Shown here: positions 1 through 11,176 of the stretch, piece by piece | How the letters are laid out: each line of letters begins with the position of its first letter | Numbering within the stretch: position 1 is the stretch's first letter | Assembly: GCA_910574455.1 (NCBI GenBank) | Contig: CAJSYZ010000006.1 | Span: 1,439,376-1,503,375, forward strand | Length of the DNA: 64,000 bases | Direction: 5' to 3' | Source: Trichaptum fuscoviolaceum | Taxonomy: Eukaryota > Basidiomycota > Agaricomycetes > Hymenochaetales > Trichaptaceae | Notes under the pieces: generated by a model | The model's database searches: none | Seen by the model: only the letters and a program-made list of their open reading frames with translations | Told to the model about the DNA's origin: nothing | Program-made: the position numbers and the translations under genes

Positions 1-1309
1 GATGCTGAAAAATGATAGACAGGTTTCTATATGCCGAGGGTAGATATGCGCAGGGGACGAATGACAGTGCTTGGTGTTGAAGACGTGAATGCGTCTAGCT
101 TTGCCTTTATTTACTCATATCTAGGTTTCGTGGAAAAGTGGTAGCGTCAGTATACAGCAAATATGTTACGACTTCCGACCTAGTGAAAATGTAAAAAATA
201 TGTGCCCACTGTGATTTAAAGCTTACTATCTGGTTCTGAGTGATTTATGGATGGCTTGAATATCGTCTTTATCTCCTTGAACTGTCGTTCTGGAAGCTGA
301 CTTATCCCACGGGGACATGCTGCTCAGTTGCTAGTATCTGGTCCGAAGTTTCGCCGGCGTCAATGCGGCACCGCACTCAGGCTGCATTCAAGTTTGTAAC
401 GACCAAGTAGTACAGTTACTAATCCGACTTGCTTGGTTGTTCTTTTCTGCTCTTTTCTGCTCTTTTCCATCTCTTGTCTACTTTGTTTGTATTTCTTGGT
501 CTCATTAGCACAGGAGCCTGATCTTGGGCATGGAACACGAACTGCGTTGTTAGTTGGGAGTCGGTGGTACCGTGACTGCCGACCTTTGCTCAATGTGCAC
601 CAGTACGTCGGGGAATTCGACATCCAGTGTATCAGGCCTCGGCTGCATTCTTAGCGAGAGCAAGGACTGGCGAAAATTGTTCAAGGCCCGTACCTAATGA
701 TTGCGACACTGTCGTCTCTACGCGCGACTTCTGCTTAAGCGCTCACACCTCTGGCACACTGGCAAGTTGCAACTTGAACAGATCAACGGAAACTGGCTTA
801 ATCAGAATGAACAGCGCCAGCTTCAAGGTTCGTGTTGTTTAGTCGTTCTCAACCTTCGCGCAGAACACGCTAGCACCTGGCGCCTGCAACATCCCGTCAG
901 CGTAGCACGCTCCTCTTACGAACGTACTAAAGATGGTAACATGTTCATACACAAGCTAGTTCGTCCTGGCAATTCTGACTTGGATGAGCTTGCGGTATCT
1001 GCAGCTCACGCAATGGGAGAAATTGGCCCGATAATGAGTTTTCAGGAATGACTTTGGAGTGCTGGAGTGGCAAGTGATGGACGTCTCTGAATCGTAAGTT
1101 CACGCGTTATTTGCTTTTACTTTTACTTTGGCTAAATCAAAACAATGATTGGTAGGCAAACAAATAACTTTCTTGACAAACTCTGGGTGTGACTGCGCAG
1201 ATCGCATGTACCGCTGTGTCGCACTATTCCGCTTGAGGTTCGTAAATCAGTAGCCTCTGTGAAGTGACATTCAGCTTACGCCGGCATATAACAGTTCTGC
1301 TGTTTATTG
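1..1309. other. Left-edge stretch without a recognised gene
   Basis: Only short overlapping ORFs occur on both strands and none shows a motif or splice structure I recognise. The sequence is of ordinary composition with no tandem repeats. It may hold the end of a gene lying outside the window, but nothing here supports a call. Confidence 0.4.
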
Positions 1310-2344
1310 ACTATCCGTGCGACGGATGGTTTCCACTCCATTTCCCGGCCATTGCGATCGTGACGTCGCACTGCTGAAGATAGCAGACAGTTGAGGTATG
1401 TTAGCCGCTTTTCACTCTCACAATCACACGAATAAAATGCGGTGGTGGGTTCTGTTTCTTTGTCCCCGCAGAAAAAAAAAATCTCGCCATTGAAGGCAGG
1501 ATGGGGAGGAAAAAACGCGCAAGCCTTGGGGGGATAACCGACACCCAAGTTTAGACCCGTTTGGATCTTGCTAGGCGCGAAAAACCTCCCGATAGCGAGA
1601 ATTGGACTCGCATCACCGCCATCCAGAACACTAATTCTACCTAATTCTACGCATGTTTCCCCGCCGCAGAGACCGCTTCGCACAGGAAGTTCGGCACTCT
1701 GCATTTCCACGAAACCGGGCATGCAGACGCGGCTTGGGAGTACGGGGTGGCCATCGATCGGGTATGTTACCCTGCTTGATGCAGGGGACCGGCAGCCGTC
1801 TTCCGTCATGCGTTCCACAGTACAGAGGGCGGCATTGCCAGTGCTACCATGACGGCGTACAGGCATGACGTGAAGTACCCAGGAAATAATGTAGGCCCTA
1901 TGGGAGAGTACGAGAGTACCGATGTCGGGAATCGATGGGACTACTACTCGTAGGGCGTCTTCGGCAAAAGCGGATGATGCTGCATATGCGTGCCGGTCGG
2001 TGAACTAGAAGTCGACGGTGGTGGAAGTGGGATGCCAAGAGGAGGTGGGGCTTCAACGACCAGCATGGTACTCCTTTATAGCCTCTGAGTTTGCGCCGAA
2101 CAAACAGATGCTTTGGGCTGGTTGTTTTGTTCTGGGCGAGCCACGGTGAGCTCGGGGATCCAAGATCGGTGGAACGAAAACAAATGCCGATGCCCGCCAC
2201 CTCATTCAGCGACCCAATGCGCAACAGTCAAGGCTGAAATATCAACCACTTTGAGTGCTTTCCCCGCCTTCTCGAATGCGATGGCTTGGACGAGGATTGA
2301 CCCAACGACCCTCAGGCTGAAGTTCCCATGCAGCTATAGTATAG
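1310..2344 (+). repeat. 1-kb repeated module, copy A (inverted relative to copy B)
   Basis: This segment is highly similar to the reverse complement of 21395-22470. Shared sequence starts at CTATCCGTG and ends at CTATAGTATAG; flanks differ at both ends. Copy A lacks about 35 bp present in copy B near 22345-22430. On the minus strand the module contains a TATAAAGG-type box and an open frame (1866-1276) whose product resembles the one in copy B, but neither product shows a recognisable domain. No clear target-site duplication is seen and the two ends share only a very short CTAT-C similarity. It could be a non-autonomous transposon or a captured promoter plus 5' gene piece. Confidence 0.7.
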
Positions 2345-2856
2345 AAAAGTTATGCTTAAATTTAAAACACCTTCCTCGATAAGTCGACTCCTAAGGATTT
2401 TCAAGTTGCTTTTGAGAGTCTTCTCAACTGAACCTCTGACATTATTGAATGAACTCTCAGGAAGCTTGTGACGGGAGAACCACCTATTACTAGTAGTAGT
2501 AATATTCTCACGGCCTTTATTTGGTTCATTTTGTAACTTCACTACTACTTTTAGTCCAGATGACTCATTTTCCTTCAAGTTACATATATACATACTACTA
2601 GTAGTAATAATGGTGACAGTCTGTCACGTCAATTACTCAGGACTTTCCAAGTCTTTTGCCAGTGTTTCCTGAAGTTTCTTCTAATATGTACTGAAGCCTT
2701 TTACTCTTCCCACAAACGCACTTTGCTCTTTCTCCATCTTATCGTATCTGTGACATTCGACTACTCAAGAGCTGTACTCGAGATTAAGCAGAGCAACCGT
2801 CGTGGCGATTTGGAAGGCGGTGGACACCCTTCGAAACACCTCAGTGATGACCCTCC
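2345..2856 (+). promoter_or_regulatory. IRE1 upstream region with two CTAGTAG-type palindromes
   Basis: The region between the repeated module and the IRE1 start codon. It contains two palindromic ACTAGTAGT words, near 2486-2501 and 2595-2606, about 105 bp apart, which may mark a tiny foldback insertion. From about 2597 to the ATG the sequence is similar to the region upstream of the truncated IRE1 copy at 22857-23106, so the duplicated piece carried this promoter. Confidence 0.5.
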
Positions 2857-5800
2857 ATGGCACCTTTTTCTCGCATAACTAGCTCGCTGAGCTCGCTTTC
2901 GACGCTCGTACTACTCGCAGGATCATGTTTGGCGGATGGTCTTGCTGTGCGAGGTGGCTTACAGGAACGGAGGATCTCGCTTGCCCGTAGGAATGTCGAA
3001 GACCAATATCGCATTTTACCTCCCGTACAGTCCTCTCATGGCGGAGCCCCGGAGGACAATCTCGAACTCCTAGATATCTGTCTCGTTGCCTCTGTTGATG
3101 GCAAGTTTCACGCTTTGAACCGAACATCAGGCCAGATTCTATGGTCCATGCCTTCTGCGTTACCAAGCTCTTCACCCGCCGCATTGCTGCCGCTTGTGCG
3201 CACCGAACATGCAGAGCATGACCCCTCATTGGATGAAGGAGAACATAGAGAATTGTACATCATCGAACCGCAGACGGGAGATATCTACGTCCTTTCGGAA
3301 CCTGATGCTGCTTTGCAGCGTTTGCCGTACTCAATGCCGCAGCTAGTCGACATGTCTCCTTTCAGTTTCACGGGCGACGATGAACGCCGTGTGTTTGTGG
3401 GGAAAAAGGAGACATCCCTGTTGATGTTAGAGCTCGAAACGGGTCATTTGAAGGGAACGATCAATGCAGACTCGGAATGTCCGTGGGACCCTTTTGGTGA
3501 ATCGGAGGATACTCTGAGTGGGGAGTTGGATTTGGATGAACTGGATGGGACGAAGCCGAAGAAACCTGTATCTACAACGGTTCTAATTGGGAGGACGGGT
3601 AAGTCTTTAGTAATAGTCCTTTGAGTATTGCTGAAGTCCTCGCGCAGACTATCGGATTTCTATTCATACGAAGGGTCCAGTTCGTGGACCAAAGCCACCA
3701 GTACAAAATCTCACCTTCTCGACTTATGGCCCAAACAACCAAGACCATCTCATTCAGGCGGGCTATCGGCGAACTCCAGATGACATGTATATTCAGTCTT
3801 TACCCAATGGCGAGCTCATGTCTTTCTTGGCGCCCCAACGAGAGAATGGCAAATATCCCGACTCTAGACCTTTGTGGGCACATTCACCTCCGTTCAAAAG
3901 TCCCATGTAAGTTGTTTTATTGCAGTTTCATGTATCATTATCTTAACGTACGAACAGTGTGGCCGTGTTCGACGTTTTGAATTCACCCTCTCGCCAGCAC
4001 CCTTTGGTACTTATGCAGCCCACGCCTCGCCTTCAAGATTTCATCCCTCAATTTGATATGGGAAGTGTGGGCCATGACCTAGAAGCCACTTTCATTGGTT
4101 TGGTGGAGACGAACGGATCGCTGTTTGCAATGAGCCCGGAGCATTTCCCACTAGTCGTTTTTCATCAACAGAGGAACCACGCTTTTACGCGTTCCCAGCC
4201 AGCCGTCCGCCGTCCTACTATTGATGCACCGCCTGGGGAAGGTCGCTTGGAGGATGATACATATTTGGATTTGCCGGATTTACCGGATGATATAGACGGC
4301 GTGAGTCGCCTCTTGAAGGAACATGAAAGATGCAAAGGCAGCAATGGCCACTGGGATCGCTCGTGCTTGACTGGCAAGCGTCCCGTCGAATCATCAGGCT
4401 CAAGCAGAGTAAGTCGATTGCTACCTGATAGGGCTGCCGCGGAAGAACAACATCGTCGTGAGCATGATTGGCAAGTGCGAGAAGGGAGTGGCGTTGGTAG
4501 TCAGGACGGAAATATAAGTCAGGGCACTGTTAGCGATGCTATTCCTCTTGTCGATGAGCCTGCGTCCGGAGGGAAGCTTCTGGAGGGAGGGGGAAGACCG
4601 GTTTTGTCAGGCGCAGTAGCAGCATTCGCCATTTTTCTCGTCGGCTTATGGTACCTAACAAGGAAAGTCAAGGGCTCGAAGGGACACAGTACGGTACCAC
4701 TTCCCCCAAGACTCTCTGGAGGAGTGCAAACTCATGCCCTTGCTGAAACGTCTGATGGTCGGGATTTAGCTCATGTATCAGATGCCCCTCCGAAAGGCAA
4801 TGGCGTTGCTGTCAAATCAGTTGACTTTGCGCTGATCGATTTTGTGGACGAGAAGCACGACGACAACCTTCAACCAGCCCTGTCCCCCTCTCTTCCCGAG
4901 GAAGTCACAAGCGCACCCGCTACACCAACACCAGCGACGATGGTCGGGAACGGAAGGGCTCGCAGTGGAGCAGTGGAGAAGCAGGGCGTATCTGACTCAC
5001 CGGAAGATGCGGAAGGAGAGGAAGACTCCGACCATGAAGCAGACAACCTGGGCACGCAAGGCAAAAAGAAGGGCACGAGAAGGCGAAAGCGGGGAAAGAA
5101 AAACAAGGGCGCAAATGCGAATACCATTAGCGACGAGGGTGCGGTGGGATCTACGGACGAGAAGAAAGTGGATGATGCTGCCGCTCTACCAACCTCTGGT
5201 CTAATACTATCGCCTTCGAACTCTGCGACGAACTCTTCTACACAGCCGATGTTACAATTGTCTGACGAGATTCTCGGTGAGTTAAATCTGTGACCTAATC
5301 CACTTACGTCATCTTAATGATTGTTAAGGGTACGGCTCCCATGGAACTGTTGTGTATCGTGGAAATCTTCAAGGTCGAGCTGTAGCAGTTAAACGGCTTC
5401 TACAAGATTTTGTTACTCTTGCTTCCCGTGAAGTCAATATTTTACAGGAGTCAGACGACCATCCGAACGTTATTCGGTATTACTACCAGGAAGCCCATGC
5501 TGGCTTTCTGTACATCGCTCTCGAGCTATGTCCAGGGACATTGGCGGATGTGATCGAACGTCCTGATCAGTTCCGCGAGATCTCCAATGCGTTTGACCCC
5601 AAACGTGCACTGTATCAGATTACCTCAGGTCTCCGCCACTTACATGCATTGAAGATTATCCATCGCGATATCAAGCCTCAGAACATCTTGATCTCGAGTG
5701 CGAAGAAAGGTGTCGGGGCCTTGGCGGGACATCGCATGCTTATATCGGACTTCGGGTTGTGCAAGAAGCTCGAAATCGATCAAACGAGTTTCTATCCTAC

Positions 5801-6744
5801 TGCGTATGGAGCAATGGCAGCGGGTACTGTGGGTTGGCGAGCTCCAGAGATATTGAAGGGTGAAGTGAAGTTAGATGAACCGGTGGCGGACGATTCGACC
5901 CTGTCTTCCCGAGGCAGTACAGGAACGGCGACAAATGGCATCCTCCCAAGTGCAAGGTCGACGAGGCTGACGAAGTTTGTCGATATATTTGCTCTCGGCT
6001 GCCTGTTCTATTACACACTCACGAGTGGGGGCCACCCGTATGGCGAACGATATGAGCGAGAGTCCAATATCTTCAAAGACGCGAAGTCCTTGAGCGCTTT
6101 GGAGTCCTTTGGGGAGGAGGGACTTGAGGCGATTGACCTTATTACTCAAATGTTAGACCCTGAAGCTTCTGAAAGGTCCGTTCTGGTTCAATATGTGCCT
6201 TTCTGGAAATGATTGACCTAATGTTCTTTGTTAGACCCAATACTACTGAGTGTCTTACCCACCCATTCTTCTGGGACCCTGCTCGTCGACTTGCGTTCCT
6301 GCAGGATGCTTCTGACCGGTTTGAGATCATGTGCAGGGATCCGAGAGACGCTGATTTAGTTGAGCTGGAGAAGAATGCGTTCCATGTAGTTGGCAACGAC
6401 TGGCAGTCACGCCTCGACAAGATTTTCTTGGACAACTTGGGCAAATTCCGGAAGTATGACGGTAAATCTGTTCAAGACTTGATGCGTGCATTGCGAAATA
6501 AAGTACGCACCTTTCCTCGTCTGATTACTTCGACATATTCTAATGGCTTTTTTGTACCTAGAAACACCATTACCAAGATCTCCCTGACAACGTTAAACGA
6601 CACCTCGGACCGCTCCCGGATGGTTTCTTGCAATACTTCACTAGACGTTTCCCACATCTCTTCATGCACGTGCACTCAGTCGTCTCAAGAACAAACTTGC
6701 GCTACGAGTCCATGTTCAAAAGTTATTTCGAACTCGCAGATTAA
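2857..6744 (+). CDS. IRE1: IRE1: unfolded-protein-response sensor kinase/endoribonuclease
   Basis: ER-membrane sensor that, on lumenal misfolded protein, oligomerises and splices a HAC1/XBP1-type mRNA (family knowledge). Six exons: 2857-3598, 3648-3906, 3958-5276, 5329-6175, 6235-6502, 6562-6744, giving 1205 aa. Seen: N-terminal signal peptide (about residues 1-27), lumenal PQQ-like sensor region with the ILWSMP stretch, one membrane segment near 550-570, and a basic KKKGTRRRKRGKKNKG patch. The kinase follows, with glycine loop GYGSHG (774-779), lysine in VAVKRL (about 795), HRDIKPQN (885-) and DFG (914-). The C-terminal KEN/RNase domain carries KKHHYQDLP (about 1145-). ATG is the first after upstream stops and directly precedes the signal peptide. 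Its promoter and first ~125 codons are duplicated in inverse orientation at 22476-23106. Confidence 0.96.
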
Positions 6745-7051
6745 TTATGGTCTGCTCTATCATCGCCGCTATTCCATCTCCTCTTCTCTATCATCTCATC
6801 GCTGTCGGTTTCTATTTGGATGTTATGTTTATTTACTCTAGTTCTCAGTTTTTTTTATGTATCAACACTCCAGTCTCTTTTGCATGTTGTCCTGTATTAG
6901 CATCAAATGGCATGTCGTGTGCAATCCTGTGTGCGTAACTGAAGTGGTTCTTCTTTTTCTTTGCGGCTTCTGTGTATTCTGAAACTTTTGCTGTATATCT
7001 CGTCGATGCAGTGACAGTATGGGCGAATGATTTACATTTCGGAGAAAGCCG
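6745..7051. other. IRE1 3' flank
   Basis: T-rich sequence after the IRE1 stop codon, probably the 3' UTR and terminator region. No gene is seen before the MITE that starts at 7061. Confidence 0.4.
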
Positions 7052-7060
7052 GCGTCGATC
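7052..7060 (+). repeat. Target-site duplication of MITE (left)
   Basis: The 9-bp word GCGTCGATC lies directly before the left terminal inverted repeat and is repeated exactly at 7491-7499 directly after the right one. Confidence 0.85.
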
Positions 7061-7490
7061 CAGTCTCCTACCCAAACCCTCCCACGGTTCGGAAGAGGCC
7101 GAGGCCTCAGGGTCCACCTCCCGCCCATTGTTTTCGTGGGAACAGTGCACTTGGGCAGCTTTTTGACAAAATAATCATTTGTTAGATTTTAAGGTCTTGG
7201 GCAGCAGCTACATATTATATATAACTATTTCTAGTCGGTATAAATAGTCTTAAAAACCATTCAACTGTGTCCCATTTACCAGAGTTGTTTGAGCTCATAC
7301 CGAAGCTCCCAAAAGCCGGCATTCCCACGGTAAGCAGTGCCCGACGCCAAACCCTGACGATGGTCGGGCCTCGGCTAAAATGTTATAAGCCAGACCCTCC
7401 CTACGGGAGGAAATGGGTCCCCCTCAACTTTACCTGGACCCTGAGGCCTCGGCCTCTTCCGAACCGTGGGAGGGTTTGGGTAGGAGACTG
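7061..7490. mobile_element. MULE-like MITE, 430 bp, with 56-bp perfect TIRs
   Basis: The first 56 bp (7061-7116, beginning CAGTCTCCTACCCAAACC) are the exact reverse complement of the last 56 bp (7435-7490). The element is flanked by a perfect 9-bp duplication, GCGTCGATC. Long TIRs with a 9-bp TSD are typical of Mutator-like elements (established knowledge). The 318-bp interior has no coding capacity that I can support, so the element is non-autonomous and would need a transposase in trans. Confidence 0.9.
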
Positions 7491-7499
7491 GCGTCGATC
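7491..7499 (+). repeat. Target-site duplication of MITE (right)
   Basis: Exact second copy of GCGTCGATC, immediately outside the right TIR. Confidence 0.85.
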
Positions 7500-10400
7500 A
7501 TAATTTATCGCATCTGAAGGTGATCTACCTTGGTACAACATGAGAAATCCTTTGTACTATTTCAATGCCTGACTGTAAACAACCTACAAATGTGCGAGAT
7601 AATAGATGCCATTTTCAAACGTAATCAAATGATCATTTTGGAATTCAAACCTTACTCCTACCTTAAGCGCTTCAAACTTGAATCTCCACTGATAGTAGAC
7701 CTAAACTTCACAAGGTGTTTGGTTTACGATTCAATTTGCTGCCACATATAGCTTGTATTGGGGTGTATACGACATTTAGATAGAGATTACAGGCGACTAC
7801 GTACTATGTAATCGACAAGAGAGCTTATACCAGCTTGTTGAATGTAATCTGTTCAATTTGATTCGTGTTGAGTTTCAACATATCAGATTCAGAATTTCTC
7901 TTGCACGATGGATGTTAAGAGGTAGGTCACTGTAGCCAGAAACAGTTATTTGGAATTAATTATAGGCTGTATTTCTCAATCCGTTGTCTACCTAATCCCT
8001 TTACGTACCGTGACTCGATTACTCCCGCGAACGGTTAGCGAGGGCGGTAGAAGAGGTCTTGGAGTCTGGACAAAGTGTGTTGAATCCGACAACCAAATCA
8101 GCAGCGAACAAGAAGAATTGGAGATCAGACATTCCCATCGGCAGAATTGAAGAAGACAAGCAGCCTCTCATCCCGCGGACTTGCTCAATGGGTTATATAA
8201 ATATATCTTTGGGTGTCCGCGGTCGCCCACACTGCGATGGGAGTCTGTGTTATAGCTCCTGCGAAACTGTTGTGTCTGATGTATCTTGGGTAGCTTTTCG
8301 TATGCTGCAGGACACCGGGGATAGCCAGCTCGAATGCTCCCGTCATGCGCGTGTTTAACTACTGGACGAATGTGTGATTGTGGGAGAGTGCAGTCTTCAT
8401 GAAGGTGTGAACTGCTGCAAGCTCATAGAGGTTAACGAAACCGGGAGGAGAGATTCAGAAGGTTAATGAACCAATTTAATCAAGCTTTAGCGTATGCGCG
8501 AAGCCTTAGATCGTCCCAAGATTGTAATAAAGTCATAGCCCTAGGCAGAGTTAATAAAGCCGTGTGCGTGAGGTCTCATTTGAACAGCGATTAGCATCTG
8601 GACCCTACGAGATAAAACACCGTTAACCGATGCCACCCGCCTTGTCAATATCATTTAGAGACTGACAGTACTGATGAATCGTTAAAGACGACAGCCGTGC
8701 GTCGCTTGTAGTTCTTGCACAGAGTTAGCCGCTCGCTGAATAGAGTTTTATCCAGAGTGCTGCTGGTCAGGCTAAAACAAGCAAGGTTAGAGATCAGGGG
8801 TAGGCACGACCTACAAGAAAGATCTGGACCCGTTGTCGCTGCGCTACGAAGTCGTCCTGATCACAAGGTAAGGCGACGAGTCTAGCACACTTGTAGAATT
8901 GGTTCTGAAAGATTCATAGTCAGCATCATCGGTGTATAGCTGACTTCCCAACCGTCTGCATTAGGAGGGCTAACGTACGAATAGATTTCAGGAAGCCTTA
9001 CGCTGTGGAGATATTCTCATAAAGATACAGATACACATAGGGCACTTAACTCCAACAAGGTGACCTTCGGGTATCCGGAACGAGGACGCGCTAATATGAA
9101 CTTCATACACGGAGAATGTCCAGGATATATCCGCAGAGAATGGAAAGCACTGAAACAGCATCAAAAGACAGAATATAGAGGGTTTTTTTAGGTCGAGCAT
9201 GTGGCTTGTCAGCATTCTCGGTGTCCAAAGTTAGCCCAAAGAAGCTTTGACGAGAAGGATCAGGGGTGTAGAGCAAACCCGAATGGGAGGAAGAAGACCG
9301 GAGGCAATCTGTGCGCGCTTCCTTCTTCCCAGCTCGAGCACAGGCGCATCGCTCGTCGGATTCCCTTCACACTCGGAGAACTGCGCAGCGGCGCTCGACG
9401 TCGAGATGCCACGCTTATCCCCAGGCTAAGAACCCACGAAGCCACAGTTAATTATAAAGAGTGACTGGGTGGGCCTTTCAATGATATGGCTGGGCGACTC
9501 AAGTTATGACTCGAGTGCATGAGATGTCATAACAGCCACATGCGCATGCGGGGCTTCGCAGTAAGTGGACAAGAGAGGTGTGATGCATGATGGCACAATC
9601 TCAGCGAAGTTCGGGGGAAGTGCGACGGAGCGGCTTCACTGCGCCAAGTTCGAGTACTAAGGACTTAGAGTCTCCAGGGTCCGGTTACTATACTTTGAGG
9701 CTGTGCTGAAGTTCGATATGAAGACCAGGCCTAATTCTGTTCCCCCAGATCTCATCTTCAAAAGAGAATTAGAAAATGTGCGATATAAAAACTTTTAGCT
9801 CACAAATACGTATGTCCCTCATGCCGAAAGACATTGTAGAAGCAAGGGAGCTCGGCCTGTCAGGAACGGGCAACTTGAAGCGTCTTTACCGACATTCGTA
9901 GCCGTACTTTATTGTTTGTATAACGGAAGCCGCTTATACGGTAACTGCGGAAGCAAAAGACGTTTATAAGCAAGAAGAAGAACGATGCAGTTTAGTAACT
10001 TAATGAAGATCGCCGCATTCAAGCTGCATCATTGACGAGGAAGATCTGCGAGATCCAGTTCATGCAATCAACTTGAACGTCGTCCCTCCTACTTCATAGC
10101 GAAGTTGACTCGGATGCAGTGATTGTGATCCAGCGAATTCAAGTAGCTTGAAGTCATCAGTTGCTCGCCCCTTAGAGTTCCTGGTCGAATTTCGGGCTGG
10201 AAGGAGATTCATTCGAAAGTCTTTGTCTTGCGGTCCTGAACTAAACCGAAAGAGATAGATCTCGTTACGTTTACGGACGGGAAAAATACAAGATTTTCCA
10301 TATTGACTCACTAGAGTTTACTTAGGCCTGCGCAGAGTAAGCTGTCGCTAAACAAACGTCGGTCAGTGTTCTTGTCCGTAGCGTAGACGAGAGACGGAAG

Positions 10401-11176
10401 AGAAAAATAAAGACTTACGAATGTGCAGGGTAAGGAAGTTATGAGAAAATAATTTCGGCAGCTGCATGCCGAGATGCAATAGACTTCTATCGGCGAACAC
10501 TTTTTAGTCTCGGCCATACAGGTCGTCAGGAACAGCATCCCATTTGACCACTGGCAAAGGTATCTTCACCGGAAGCAAAACTTGGCAGAAAAGTTGCCTG
10601 ATTGTCGGCTGCAAACTTGCAGTTCGGAACGTAAAACTCATATATCAAGTAGGCTGGAGAAAGAGCGGAAAATTGAGGCAGATGAGCAAGAGTGTTCCCA
10701 ATCAGATAGAAGTTAGCAAACAGAGTTTTTCGAAGTGAAAGATTTAGGGAGGAGAGTGACCGGGGACGGAAAGATAAACGGAAGGAATTTCGAAAAGAAT
10801 TACATTCACTTCCAAATTAGGAATGTGTATTTAGTCTTGCAAAATGTCACTAATAAACTTGACGCTCGCCGCCGTGTACGCACCCTTTTCTCCCCTTACT
10901 TCAATGCTCGTCGCTGCCTGCCCGGAAGACATTCGAACTCGGGTGTCAAGAGCCAAGGATATCTAATTCTTCGTCTGTAATCTCAAGCCACTCCGCAAGC
11001 CAGGAGATACCTGCACTCGAAGAAGCGCTTAGAGCGGCACGGGCTTGGGGACACGTCTGGTAGAAAGTTGGCAGGAAGCTAGCACGTAGGGCTGTCGAGG
11101 GACGGGCTGAGCGAGGAGTGCTGCAGATACTGTCTCAGTAGGGCGGATTCGACCCCGGCACGGCTTCAAGGGAAGA
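7500..11176. other. Gene-poor interval
   Basis: No ORF longer than about 100 codons, no motif and no convincing splice structure were found on either strand. No LTRs, tandem arrays or RNA genes were recognised. The last ~150 bases before 11177 are the likely promoter and 5' UTR of the transcription-factor gene. The stretch may be decayed transposon sequence, but I cannot show it. Confidence 0.4.

Noticed and set aside
1276..1866. 196-codon minus-strand ORF in module copy A as a gene
   Set aside because: Kept as part of the repeat description; no domain, and similarity between copies also covers non-coding parts, so coding status is unproven.
10905..10960. Possible tRNA (TTCGAACTC on + / GAGTTCGAA on -)
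   Set aside because: No matching A box or 7-bp acceptor stem at the right distance.
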